Origin: Buxus sempervirens
Lineage: Eukaryota > Streptophyta > Magnoliopsida > Buxales > Buxaceae
Assembly (NCBI GenBank): GCA_947561395.2
Contig: OX387187.1
Location: 32,097,829 to 32,161,828, forward strand
DNA: 64,000 bases
Reading direction: 5' to 3'
Below, one piece after another: positions 33,971 to 44,884 of this stretch; the first letter of the stretch is position 1; every line of letters begins with the position of its first letter. Both the position numbers and the translations under genes were made by a program. Below the pieces are notes generated by a model, which did not search any database, was not told the DNA's origin, and saw only the letters and a program-made list of their open reading frames with translations.

Positions 33971-34235
33971 TTTGTACAAATAACATATTTTGTATACCAC
34001 TTTTTGGGCATGTAATATTTTTTGTGCATATTTAGTTGTTTTGGTGCTTGCTTGCTTGTATTTAGCTTCATTATTTTTGTCATATGTACCTTGGCTTGAA
34101 ATTGAATGCATGGCTACGAAAAAGAGTGGCAAGGGGCTGGGACGTTGTGAATGTTACCACAATTTAAAATTGCACTTGAGCACTTGAAACAATTTGCACA
34201 GCCTACCCTTTACCTATTAGGAAGTTGAACCATGA

Positions 34236-34517
34236 ATGTGTGTAGCTTGGCGCACCGAGGTCGTGACTTCGGAAAGCGAAAGTGAAAACATTTACCTTAG
34301 AATTTGGGTCAATGATGTGATGACAATGGGATCTGTGATTCGATTCCGGGCATCACTAGACTTGAGTTCTAAGTTGCCAATTAAGCCAAAACCCAAAAAC
34401 CATACACTTGAAGGTGGAGAAACACGTTTTCGGCTAAAGCACACAATTGCGTTTGGGGAATTGGGTGTAAATGTGGGAAGGCCGTTTGCATGTTTTACAG
34501 GCCAAGGTATAATGTGA
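34236..34517 (+). CDS. Conserved small upstream ORF or RNA signal in the leader (93 codons)
   Basis: An ATG-started frame (MCVAWRTEVVTSESESENIY...) upstream of gag. The older element has the same frame on the minus strand (51492-51295), identical in most residues but stopping after 65 codons. The DNA of this block is conserved at roughly nine bases in ten between the two elements, while the neighbouring leader is far more diverged. That could mean a small protein, but an RNA packaging or dimerisation signal conserved at nucleotide level fits as well or better. I recognise no domain. No other long frame lies between the primer-binding site and the tandem repeats. Confidence 0.35.
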   Translation: MCVAWRTEVVTSESESENIYLRIWVNDVMTMGSVIRFRASLDLSSKLPIKPKPKNHTLEGGETRFRLKHTIAFGELGVNVGRPFACFTGQGIM

Positions 34518-34714
34518 ATACCATATTGAATGAAGGTAATACAAGGTGGCAAGGTAAAGCCATGTTCTTTTCCTAAATTTGGGGAATTTTGCAAGTATGA
34601 TGTCCAAGCCCAATTTGGGGCAAGTTTTGAAGGTCAAATTAAGGTGAATATCGATTGGGAATAAAAAAAAACTAATCGGGTGAAAAAAATGAGTCAAAAA
34701 AGGCCATTTCGGCA

Positions 34715-34856
34715 ATAACCGGTAACTCAGGCCGGTTAATAACAACTCTTTTCATATCCGGTATTTATTTCCGGATACAAAGGCATATGCGTATATCCGG
34801 TTCTGGTGACCGGATACAATAAGGCATATTCTTATCCGGAATATTATACCGGATAC
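34715..34856 (+). promoter_or_regulatory. Phased palindrome array 5 (leader of gag-only element)
   Basis: Units start at 34715, 34754, 34793 and 34832 (39-base steps). In unit 1 both arms have changed together from TATCCGG/CCGGATA to TAACCGG/CCGGTTA. The other units have a variable outer end on the left arm but keep CCGG-N-CCGGATAC. The first spacer is AACTCAG, as in the LTR array. Confidence 0.88.
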
Positions 34857-35175
34857 GTTCAAAAATGCACAAATTGGCTTTTCAGCCCAAATTTTCAGAA
34901 TAAAATGCCTAAAACACTGTGGATAATCCTTAGGCACCCCGAAAAGGACATAAGAAATGTTCCCAAAAATACAAAATCAAAGAAAAAAAAAACAAAGAAT
35001 AATAAAATAAAATATTCTTTCAGGATTTAACCTAAGTTTGAAAATCAAAGAGGAAACCAAGGTGTCATATTTTTTGACACCAACTCAACTCAAACATGTG
35101 TCAGTCAAACTTTTGAACTTGAAAACTGAGAAAATTCAGCAAATTTGAAAAAAACATATAAAAAAAAAAAAGAAA

Positions 35176-35600
35176 CCTTTGGTTGGTTATTTTTATCAAT
35201 CAAATCAAAACATTTGTGGGATACTTGGAAGCCCTAGAATATTCCAAGACACCTTTGGTTGGTTATTTTTATCAATCAAATCAAAACATTTGTGGGATAC
35301 TTGGAAGCCCTAGAATATTCCAAGACACCTTTGGTTGGTTATTTTTATCAATCAAATCAAAACATTTGTGGGACCCTTGGAAGCCCTAGAATATTCCATG
35401 AAAACCTTGGTTGGTTATTTTTATCAATCAAATCAAAAAAAATTGGGACCCTTGGAAGCCCTGGAATATTCCATGAAAACCTTGGTTGGTTATTTTTATC
35501 AATCAAATCAAAAAAAAAAATTTGGGACCTCTGGAAGCCCTAAAATATTCCATGAACCCTTGGTTGGTCTTCTTTTTACCAATCAAATCAAAAAATTGTA
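35176..35600 (+). repeat. Leader repeat A: about 5.5 copies of a 76-base unit
   Basis: Unit contains GGTTGGTTATTTTTATCAAT, then GGGACNCTTGGAAGCCCTAG and AATATTCCA. The first three copies (35176, 35252, 35328) are at exact 76-base steps and nearly identical, later copies more diverged. Each carries a short stem CTTGGAA / TTCCAAG around GCCCTAGAATA. The older element has the inverse-oriented counterpart at 49083-50395. Overlapping ORFs are read-through of the repeat. Confidence 0.88.
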
Positions 35601-35609
35601 GGCCATTTG

Positions 35610-36866
35610 AAAGCCTCTGAATTTCAAACATCAAACTTTTTTTGGGCCGTCTAAAAGCCTCTGAATTTTAGACACATTTTTTTGGGGCCATTTGAAAGCC
35701 TCTGAATTTTAGACACATATCCTTTGGGCCGTCTATAAGCCTCTGAATTATAGACACATATCCTCTAGGCCATCTAAAAGCCTCTGAATTTTAGACACAT
35801 ATCCTTTGGGCCATCTAAAAGCCTCTGAATTTTAGACACATATCCTTTGGGCCGTCTATAAGCCTCTGAATTATAGACATATATCCTTTGGGCCATCTAA
35901 AAGCCTCTGAATTTTAGACACAACCTTTTTGGGCCATCTAAAAGCCTCTGAATTTTAGACACAACCTTTTTGGGCCATCTAAAAGCCTCTGAATTTTAGA
36001 AACAACCTGTTTGGGCCATCTAAAAGCCTCTGAATTTTAGACACAACCTTTTTGGGCCATCTATAAGCCTCTGAATTATAGACACATATCCTTTGGGCCT
36101 TCTAAAAGCCTTTGAATTTTAGACAACCTTTTTGGGCCATTTGAAAGCCTCTGAATTTCAAACATCAACCGTTTTTGGGCCGTCTAAAAGCCTCTGAATT
36201 TTAGACACAACCTTTTTGGGCCGTCTATAAGCCTCTGAATTATAGACATATATCCTTTGAGCCATCTAAAAGCCTCTGAATTTTAGAAACAACCTTTTTG
36301 GGCCATTTGAAAGCCTCTGAATTTCAAATATCAATCTCTTTGGGCCGTCTATAAGCCTCTGAATTATAGACACATATCCTTTTTGGGCCGTCTATAAGCC
36401 TCTGAATTATAGACACCTATCCTCTGGGCCGTCTAAAAGCCTCTGAATTTTAGACACAACCTTTTTGGGCCATCTAAAAGCCTTTGAATTTTAGAAACAA
36501 CCTTTTTGGGCCGTCTATAAGCCTCTGAATTATAGACACCTATCCTTTGGGCCATCTAAAAGCCTCTGAATTTTAGAAACAACCTGTTTGGGCCATCTAA
36601 AAGCCTCTGAATTTTAGACACAACCTTTTTGGGCCATCTATAAGCCTCTGAATTATAGACACATATCCTTTGGGCCTTCTAAAAGCCTTTGAATTTTAGA
36701 CAACCTTTTTGGGCCATTTGAAAGCCTCTGAATTTCAAACATCAACCGTTTTTGGGCCGTCTAAAAGCCTCTGAATTTTAGACACAACTTTTTTGGGCCG
36801 TTTATAAGCCTCTGAATTATAGACACGTATCCTTTGGGCCGTCTAAAAGCCTCTGAATTTTAGACA
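35610..36866 (+). repeat. Leader repeat B: 31 short hairpin units with covarying arms
   Basis: About 31 units of roughly 36-46 bases. Each is GGGCC, a 7-8-base arm, GCCTCTGAA, the inverse arm, and a short linker. Three arm pairs recur: TCTAAAA/TTTTAGA, TCTATAA/TTATAGA and TTTGAAA/TTTCAAA. The arms change together in nearly every unit. A seven-unit block near 36003-36208 is repeated at about 36585-36788. The array lies between the leader palindromes and gag. It is not coding. Confidence 0.92.
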
Positions 36867-37112
36867 TTTCTCATTCTTTGGGACCTTTGGAAGCCCTAAA
36901 ATATTCCAACAATCAAAAAAACAAAACAAAAAATGGAAAAATATAAAAAAAAAAACAAATAAATCCAGACTTGTGTTCACCTAACCCACTTATCTACATT
37001 TATAGGTGTGTGACTCAGATTAAATGGGAGCTGACATGTTTCTTTGCTTTTCCTTATTCAGGTACACTTATTTGCAATCATTGCTCCCGTGACCAGATCC
37101 AAAGGCAGAGCT

Positions 37113-39173
37113 ATGAACACTGAAGAGAACCAAGCCCAAGCCACCGTACCCGCTCAAGACTTTGCTCTGCTACAGGAGCAAGTGGCTGGTCTGGCCAAGA
37201 TGCTGGGAGACCTACTGGCGGCTCAGGCCCAACAGGCCCAGGCCCAAAACCAAGCATCGACTTCCCATCAAGCACCACCACCTCAGGCCTACATTCCGCC
37301 TCCGGCTCAACCCATGCCTGAGCCCATTTCTAAACCAGTCCCTGAACCCATTCTGATCAGGGAAAATACAGCAGAATCCGAGAAAGAACTGGAGAAGGAA
37401 AAAGCCAGGGAAGAAACTGAAAGGAAAATGCTGCTCAGGATAGAAAGGATCCAGGAAGAACTGAAAGAGGTGAAAGGGGGAAATAGCTATGGAGGCACCA
37501 CTTTCGAGGATCTGTGCATGTATCCTGACGTATGTCTACCGGCCAAGTTCAAGTGCCCGGACTTCGACAAGTTCGACGGCACAGGCTGCCCTATGAGCCA
37601 TTTGAAACTATACTGCGGGGCTTTGTGCCAGTTTGGCCGGGATGACGACATATTGATCCAACTATTTCAGAGGAGTTTGACAGGATCGGCTCTTAGGTGG
37701 TTCGCCACAGTTGATCATGGGAAGATTAGAGGATGGAAGGATCTGGCAGACACCTTCTTAGACCAATACAAATTTAACTCGGAGATCGTGCCAGATCGGT
37801 ACGACATTATGAGGATGAGCAAGGGCAAAGATGAATCTGTGCGGCAATATGCCAAGAGGTGGAGAGAGGCTGCCTCCCAGGTCAGGCCGCCTATGCTGGA
37901 ACCTGAAATGATCTCAACATTCATGGGTACGCTGGGGCAGCCCTTCTACAATCACCTGGTGGGTCAGATCACCACCAATTTTGCTGCCCTGGTACAAGTG
38001 GCCGGCCGGATTGAGGATGGGATCAAATCTGGCAAGATAATTGATTATTCCACCATGATCAGTCAACAAGACTCCACTCATAACAAGGGAAATGGTAATG
38101 GAAAGAAAAAATCTGAGGAAAGGAGAGAAGCAGAGGTGAATATGGTGCAGCTTCCCAAGGGACCCGCTCAAATCAATGCCCATCCAGTTCCTTTGCTGCC
38201 TATCCAAATTAATGTCCCCTCTGCACAGCCTGTGAAGGAGGAAACAGAAGTAAGGAAGAGAAGGGAGTTTTCAAAACTGCCTATGAGACCATCTGAACTT
38301 TTGCCTACCCTACTCCAAAAGGGTTATGTGACTTTGAGGTTGCCAAATCCTCATGCAAGCAAGGGGAAGGGTTATGATCCATCTGCAATCTGTGAGTATC
38401 ATATGAGCACTCCAGGGCATACCACAGATCGTTGCTTGGCCCTAAAGCATGCAATTCAGGATTTGCTGGATAATAACTCTTTATCATTCAATTCAGTCAC
38501 ACCCACTCCTCCTCCCACCAGCAACAATGGGGCAAGCAGCTCAAATGCAATAGGGTCAATTTTTTCAGGAAAAAGAAGATTTGACCCTTCTCAACTTATT
38601 GCTCCGGTTGGTATCACAGTCCAGGTTTATTTTGAAAAAGAAGATGAAGGGGGCCATGTGGAGAAAGAGACTCACACAGGGGCAGATTTTAAGCCGAAGG
38701 TGAAAGAAAATGAAATGACAGGTGAAAGGGCAAAGGAGGTGCAAACAATTCCATTTGAGCAGTTTGAGCAGACAAATGGCATAGCACTGGATGTTGAACA
38801 AGAGTTCAGTATGGACAAATTGGATTGTCTGAAGGGTATCTTCATACAAGAAGGAAATGAAGCAGAGGCAACTGAAAAAGGAGAATCCCAGGAAAGAAAA
38901 GAAGAAGAATCAAAAGAAAAGATTGAAGCCAGGTTTAAGCTGCCATTGATTGACTGGGCTGCTATCCAGTTTCCGTATCAAGGAATGCCACTTCTTTCAG
39001 AAACTGAGCACAATACCCCAAAGAAGGGGATCATCCCAAATCATGAAAAGAGAAACTTGCCTCACTCAGCAGCAGAAAGAAATTTTCTGAAAAAGAAAGA
39101 AAAGCTAGCTTTTACCTTTGAGAACGGGGGCAATTTTCAAATTCCCTTGTTCTCTGAAAAGAAACCCCCTTAA
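37113..39173 (+). CDS. gag: Gag of the gag-only element, intact (686 aa)
   Basis: The first in-frame ATG is at 37113 (MNTEENQAQ); the open frame starts further upstream at a TTG, not a plausible plant start. A TTATTCAG just upstream (37053-37060) could be a splice acceptor joining gag to an LTR leader. The protein forms the capsid-like particle. It has an N-terminal Gln-rich coiled coil (about 8-45), a Pro-rich linker (50-85) and a charged helix (90-125). The retrotransposon gag domain (about 140-290) contains CPDFDKFDGTG and LTGSALRWF. A CEYHMSTPGHTTDRC finger lies at about residue 426. The acidic C-terminal tail ends at a TAA with no protease. The gag domain is about 94% identical by eye to the older element's decayed gag. 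Confidence 0.92.
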   Translation: MNTEENQAQATVPAQDFALLQEQVAGLAKMLGDLLAAQAQQAQAQNQASTSHQAPPPQAYIPPPAQPMPEPISKPVPEPILIRENTAESEKELEKEKAREETERKMLLRIERIQEELKEVKGGNSYGGTTFEDLCMYPDVCLPAKFKCPDFDKFDGTGCPMSHLKLYCGALCQFGRDDDILIQLFQRSLTGSALRWFATVDHGKIRGWKDLADTFLDQYKFNSEIVPDRYDIMRMSKGKDESVRQYAKRWREAASQVRPPMLEPEMISTFMGTLGQPFYNHLVGQITTNFAALVQVAGRIEDGIKSGKIIDYSTMISQQDSTHNKGNGNGKKKSEERREAEVNMVQLPKGPAQINAHPVPLLPIQINVPSAQPVKEETEVRKRREFSKLPMRPSELLPTLLQKGYVTLRLPNPHASKGKGYDPSAICEYHMSTPGHTTDRCLALKHAIQDLLDNNSLSFNSVTPTPPPTSNNGASSSNAIGSIFSGKRRFDPSQLIAPVGITVQVYFEKEDEGGHVEKETHTGADFKPKVKENEMTGERAKEVQTIPFEQFEQTNGIALDVEQEFSMDKLDCLKGIFIQEGNEAEATEKGESQERKEEESKEKIEARFKLPLIDWAAIQFPYQGMPLLSETEHNTPKKGIIPNHEKRNLPHSAAERNFLKKKEKLAFTFENGGNFQIPLFSEKKPP

Positions 39174-42075
39174 GAAGAATGCACATTTCCTGAGGATCCT
39201 AAGGAGCCTTGTTCTCAGGAAGTGATTTCAATAAAGGCTCTTTCAAAAAAAAAAAAAAAAAAAAGAGTTTTCCTTTAAGATTTTTGTTAAAAAAAAAAAA
39301 AAAGATTTTCCCCTTTAACATTTTTCTAATAGAAAAAAAAAAGGTTTTCAACAAGGTCCTGTTTTACTTATGAGTCATATCTCTCATTGAATTTCATTAA
39401 TTTGAATATGACTTCGACATTGGGCTCAATTTTGAGACCGAAAGCGAAGAAAAAGACATTTTATATGAAAGTTCAAATCTTTTTAAGTGTCATGAGAAGA
39501 ATATTTCTGCAAAATTTTGAAGTGACCAATCTTATGGACTTTAGAACCAAAGATGACCTAAAGTTTTCACTTGAAAGCAGCAAGTACAGAGAGGATCGCA
39601 TCACTTGCTCGTCAAGGAAAAGCAGATGGAGAAGAAACTGAGAGATGAAATTTTTGCATTTGAAGATGACTCCTAGTTTGCACTCTCCAATCGGAAAATA
39701 TGGAAAGATTTGGATTGTGATTTAAGAGGCTGATCTGATGAGAAGGATGTTTTATGGTTGAAATTTTATCTTCCCAGGTGGCGGTGATCAAAAAAAAAAA
39801 AAAAAAAAAAAAAAGAAAAAGAAAAATCCTGAGCCAGTCATGTAGTACAACTCTGTCAAGTCTGAAAATTCAAACTTTTCTTAAAATGATAAGAGGCCTT
39901 TCTTTCTTATATCCCCAAAAATTTTGAAATCCCTAGTTAAACTCTTTGAGCTTAATAAATTTTTCCAAGTAACCTAAACTGAGAATTGCAACCCCACACT
40001 GGGGCAAATTTATTAAGGCATAAAAAAGAAAAGAATGAAGGGACAAGAGAAGGGGTGCATTATTGAAGTTCAAAAGGGATTTTGAAGATGTTTCAGAAAA
40101 GGGGGCAAAGAAATGAAAAAAAGAGGGAAGAAAGAAGAAAAACATATCAACAAATGCTATATCTTCAAAATTGTAAAGGGAAGAATGAGAAAAGAAGTTC
40201 AATAATGGGAAATAAGTTTTAAATGAAGAAATCAAAGTGGGTGAAGAACTTCATTACTGGGGGCAATTTTGTATTCATTCCGAGGGAAGAAATGCCTTAA
40301 AAATTGCAATTTCAGTTAACCCATTAGATAATATGGTATTTGAGCCTTTTATTCCTTTCCTTTCTAAACAAACACCAAGCCTTCGTTTCGTCCCATCCAT
40401 AAGTCCTCTTTGATTAAGAAATTTTGAATTAAGGCGGTTTTAACTACATAGCTGCTGGTGATGAAGGATAAAAAAAAAAAAAACAAAAAGAGAAAAATGG
40501 AGAAAATGTAGTGAAAACCTAGAAGGGCGCTACATGGCAAATAATCAGCTATCTACAAGAAGGAAATTGTCAGAGAGAAAAGTCCAGAATTGGCATAGAT
40601 CCAGGTGAAATCCTTAGGTTGGTGGTTATTTTTCACTCTTCAAGTGATTGAGGAAAGTCTTCTTTTCAAGATTGAAGCAAACATAATCAGAGCTATGGTG
40701 AACAAGTTGATGGCCATCAAAATTGCCATTAGGAAATCGTTGCTGAAGTTGAAATCATAAATTCTCATATCATGGATACAATGGAGAAACAATTGCTCTT
40801 CAATTGGATGAAGGAAAATTTCTTTCTAGACTGGGGCAAAATAGTCAAATTGAAAGAGTCGGCATATCTGGAGCATCAATTGACAAGCCGATGGTCATGG
40901 GAATGATTCTAAAGGTTCTGAAGGCTTATTTCGGTCTTTCTTCATTTTCTGAAATAATCTTCTCATTATTCAACTTGATTTTAATTCTTTTGGACTATAT
41001 GCTAATAAGTGATTGGATCATTTTTCAAAAAAAAAAAAAAAAAAAAGAACAAAAAAGCAAAAAATATATTTTTGGCCTATGATGAGCATCTATGTCTTTT
41101 CATAAAAACATTGGTTTTGCAAGCATTAGAGAATTCTGAGGCCACTAGTATAAAACCTATTTTTGTATTTGCATTCCTTTATAAGGGTTTCTTTTTTTTG
41201 CAAAAAAAAAAAAAAAAAGGAGAAAGAGAAAAAGAAAAAAATAAAAAAAGAAAAAGGTAAAAAAGAAGATCATCTCTGCTGAGGGGCAAATACTACTTCA
41301 AGCGATCAAAACCGGGGCATGCTCAGCGCCTTTCCCTCTGGGTTTTCATTGAAATAAATTACAGCATCTGGAAGAAGCAGTCAGGCCTTAGTCGTTGGAT
41401 TTGAAAGAAAAAAGAAGAAGCTTTGAAGCGGTTGCATGTTTCCTCCTTTAAACAAAGGTTTCCAATTCTGAAGAAGGATTTTACTGGAGCAGTAAGAAAG
41501 CATGAATGAGAGGTCATGGGTTGTAAGGGCATGAGGCTAGATCAACAGATCATGATCCATCAATCAAGAAGAGGCTTTCACTTGGGCAATTGAAAAGAAT
41601 GAAGGCAGGCTATGGGCATCAATGGCACATACATCCTTATTGAGAGAGCAAGAAGATGAAGAAGCAAAAGCAAGTTGCAGAATATTCAAGCACAGGTTTG
41701 GGCATCAAATGGCACCTAGGTAAATCAAATAAGATCGAAAATCAATCAGGAAAATTCTATAAAATATTTCCTTCCTTATTGTTGAAGAACATCAAAATCA
41801 ATTGAGTTTGCAGAGGTCAATTTTAAATCCACATTCTTTTCAAATTTTGCTTGTCTCAGATTTCTTTTCATAGCCACGAGAGCTCAAAGAAATCTGAGAT
41901 AAGGAAGAGACGCCACCCCGTCAGACTATACACAGCAGGGGTTTCATTGGCTATCTTCAAATCCATGTTTTTTATCACTCATTTTTTTGACCAAAGCAAG
42001 TTCAATTAATGAGGTGTCTTTCAAACGTGCAATTTTGAGTTGTGTCTATTCTTTGCTGTTCATTGTGCTACAACT
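39174..42075. other. Non-coding 3' region of the gag-only element
   Basis: It replaces pol. A short stretch at 39400-39480 (GAATATGACTTCGACATTGG...) is a diverged copy of the acidic linker that precedes RT in the older element (inverse of 45012-44900), so pol was lost by deletion after that point. The rest has A-rich microsatellites (39246-39264, 39289-39303, 39790-39813, 41029-41046, 41203-41218). The conserved CATAGCCACGAGAGCTCA block is at 41870-41887. The Lys-rich ORFs around 40804-41260 come from the A-runs. Confidence 0.7.
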
Positions 42076-42093
42076 CCAGCAAAGAGGGGCAGT
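42076..42093 (+). promoter_or_regulatory. Polypurine tract of the gag-only element
   Basis: AGCAAAGAGGGGCAGT lies directly before the 3' LTR start at 42094. It is the plus-strand primer site and matches 17469-17488 in inverse orientation. Confidence 0.85.
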
Positions 42094-44879
42094 TGTAGAC
42101 ACCCCAAAATTGCATGACTTTTGATAAATCTTGAAGGAGAGAAATATTTTATTGGAACTTTCAATTCTTTGCATTGGGTTTGAGATACTTAACCCATTTG
42201 AATCCAAAACGGAAAAGGAAAAGGCCCGAATTCAATCTTTTGTGCAAAGTCAAACTTTTTCCGGTTGAATTTTGTTGACTTTTGACCCCAGAAAATGAAA
42301 TATTTTTTAAAGCCAGATTTCAAGATAATTTTTCCCGGTAATCAGGTTTTTAGCCATGTTATTGCATAAAAGAATTTTTTGAGATTTTAAATCTTGGCGA
42401 ATACCTTGGTTTTAACATATTGAACCTTTTTTCCAGACCTGAAAAATCGGAATTTTGCCTAGAACTGGAAAGTTGACTTTTTATTCACTTGGAATTTGGG
42501 TCTGGAACTATTTTTAATGGATTCAAATGGGGGGGTGTTTGCTTATTTACATGTAATATCTTAAGTAAATGGAGATTAAAAAATACGAGGACATTTACTT
42601 AAACGATATTACATGTAAATAAGTATTGCCTGTGTTAAAATTCGAATTGCCTGTGTTAAAATTCGAAAAAAGGCTTTTTTCCTTGTATCCGGCAACTCAG
42701 GCCGGATACAAGTGTCCTTCTTTGTATCCGGTGGACGATGCCGGATACAAGTAGACCTCAGTGTATCCGGCATCATAGACCGGATACATTAAGGTACTTG
42801 TGTATCCGGCCTGACATGCCGGATACGCTAGTTTTGCTCAAAATTAGGGTTTTCCGAGAGCTTTTCACTTTTACCATCATATCCCTCATTAAATGAGGGG
42901 AAATCTCGGAAATAGCCTTAGGGTTAAGGTTGGTGGGCTATAGACATTATGTTGTGTCTACCATTCTCACCAACCCTAACCCTAACCTTTGCCTATAAAT
43001 AGGAGACTCCTCCTTAGGCAAAGGGCACACAACTCTTGTTTTGAATTCTCGCAAAGAAGAACTCCAAGAGAAGAAGGAAACCGCTGTGGAATCGCCTCCA
43101 GCACTCAGGTAAGCCTCAACTTTTCTTTTTATTTTCTGTCTTTACATTCCTAGATCTAGATCTCTTCTTCTACCTTTCTGTAGTGTAAAGCCTTGTTTGT
43201 ATGTGTGGAAATCCTTCCCTGGCTCAAAGTATCTCAAGACTCCCCTAGTCGTAAAACGTGAAGGCGGATCTAGGAGAAACGAGACTAGGGATTGACCCTA
43301 GTGCTAGAACCTATGTAGCATAAGGCCCTTTTGATTGATTGTAAACCGTTCCATATTCAAAGTACCCTTGATTATCTTAAAGAGAACAGAGGGAAACGAT
43401 AATGGAACGGAACCCTAGGCTATGCTAGAACCTATTTTATTGAATCTATATGCATGTGTATGGATCTTGCTAGGTTTTTTTCACTTTTGCACACATATCA
43501 CTATTTTGGCGGGATAGGCTCATATTTGGGGTTTATTGCATTTATTGTGATAAATCTCAAATAAATGGCCTCAATCAATTCTGGAATGCCTTTCGGATGA
43601 TTTTAAAGTATTTGTGTTCATCTTGCACGAATTTCATTTTTATCAATTTTCGGACTTGGTTTTACTCAAAAATGGCTTAGCTTGACAGCACCTGTACCCT
43701 TACTTCGGACGTCCGTAACTTCATCATCCGGATGAATTTTGGGGCGATTCCAGAACCATGGGAAAGGTGAGGCTGTCTAGTTTATGTCCACCAAATTTCA
43801 TGAATTTCTATCTAGCCGATTTTTGACACTTCTCTGTCGAAGTTAAGTGGACAGTTCAGGTCCAAGTACAGAACTTGTCACTTCGACGGACCGCCATGTG
43901 TTCGTTTTAAGTCCGATTCGAGTGGTTTTTATTTCTGAGTACTCCTTTATGAGTCTATTTTCAAATCCAGTTGGTTTCATAATTTTTGGACTCCATTTGA
44001 ATTATTGGTAGCCGATTTACTCAGAACTGCTCATTTGCATTTTTCTGGGTAAATCCGTGATCTTCGGGGCCTGTTCGGGAGACCACCCAAGGCACGTCCG
44101 AAGGGATTTTTGTATGAGGCTAGTTTCTGTTGAAAGATGGCCATACAGACTTCAATCACACCAAATTTCGTGGATTTCTATGTAGTGGATTTTTCTAGAC
44201 AATTTTCCAAAGTTGCCCACTTACTACTTTTAAAAATCCCCAACAGCAACTTCAAAGGAGCATAACTCCTAGATTTTTCATTGGAATGAAGTGAAATTTT
44301 GCATGAGACTCTTATTTACCCTAATCTTTCAAATGGATTTGGTTTGGGTCAATTTAGAATTGGATTTGAATGATTTCAAGGCAAGTGGTATACTTTTTAC
44401 CAAATTTTCCGAATTTGATTTAACTTGGTTTTGAGCAACTTGTGCTTTGATTTCCATCTTTTAAGATATTCCAGAAATGATATTGACATAAGAGAGGATC
44501 TAAAATCCATTTAGATCTTCATGTGAAAATATCATACATTTGTTCCTTTTTCAAGGCTTTTCATGATTTTTAGCAAGCTTCTTATTTTCTTTTTAGCATG
44601 AACATACACTTGGCAACCACTTCGTGTGGATGAATGGGGGTGCCTAACACCTTCCCCCGTTCATAATCTAATCCCCTTACCCATCTCTGGATTTGATTTT
44701 CAAGTAGGGTTATTTTTATCCTAGAATTTGTCTTTTGGCTATTTTTGCCTACTTTTGAACTCTTTGGTGTCCATTCTCACCCCAAAATCATGAATGGTGG
44801 CGACTCTCCCGATTTTTGCGTTGAGCCCGTGTGTTGATGGAGGGATGATCACTCCGGTGATTTTTTCCCATGTCTCACA
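42094..44879 (+). repeat. 3' LTR of the gag-only element (2786 bases)
   Basis: Near-identical to 30544-33330. It carries palindrome array 6 at 42685-42826 (units 42685, 42724, 42763, 42802), the 82-base palindrome and the TATA box in the same places. It ends CTCACA and is followed directly by the target duplication GTTGG. Confidence 0.95.
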
Positions 44880-44884
44880 GTTGG

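Larger units (their letters stand above)
30544..44879 (+). mobile_element. Gag-only, non-autonomous Tat-related LTR retrotransposon (14.3 kb), TSD GTTGG
   Basis: A complete element: 5' LTR 30544-33330, primer-binding site, leader, intact gag, about 2.9 kb non-coding, polypurine tract and 3' LTR 42094-44879. The target duplication GTTGG is perfect (30539-30543, 44880-44884). The coding sequences on either side (45018-44885 and 30543 downward on the minus strand) are one interrupted pol frame, which confirms insertion into the older element. It lacks protease, RT and integrase and so resembles the gag-only class of plant elements known as TR-GAG. Its LTRs differ by about 8 substitutions and one 1-base gap, so it is young. 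Confidence 0.93.

Noticed and set aside
35610-36866. CRISPR-like look of short repeats with short spacers
   Set aside because: The setting is a plant LTR element, the 'spacers' are themselves repeated, and each unit is a hairpin with covarying arms. No cas-like genes.
37044-37112. Gag start at the TTG at 37044
   Set aside because: Plant translation would use the ATG at 37113; the upstream codons overlap a likely splice acceptor. The aligned gag at 48882 has the same ATG.
40804-41260. ORFs of 92 and 83 codons in the gag-only 3' region
   Set aside because: Lys-rich ends come from A-runs; no start context, conservation or domain.
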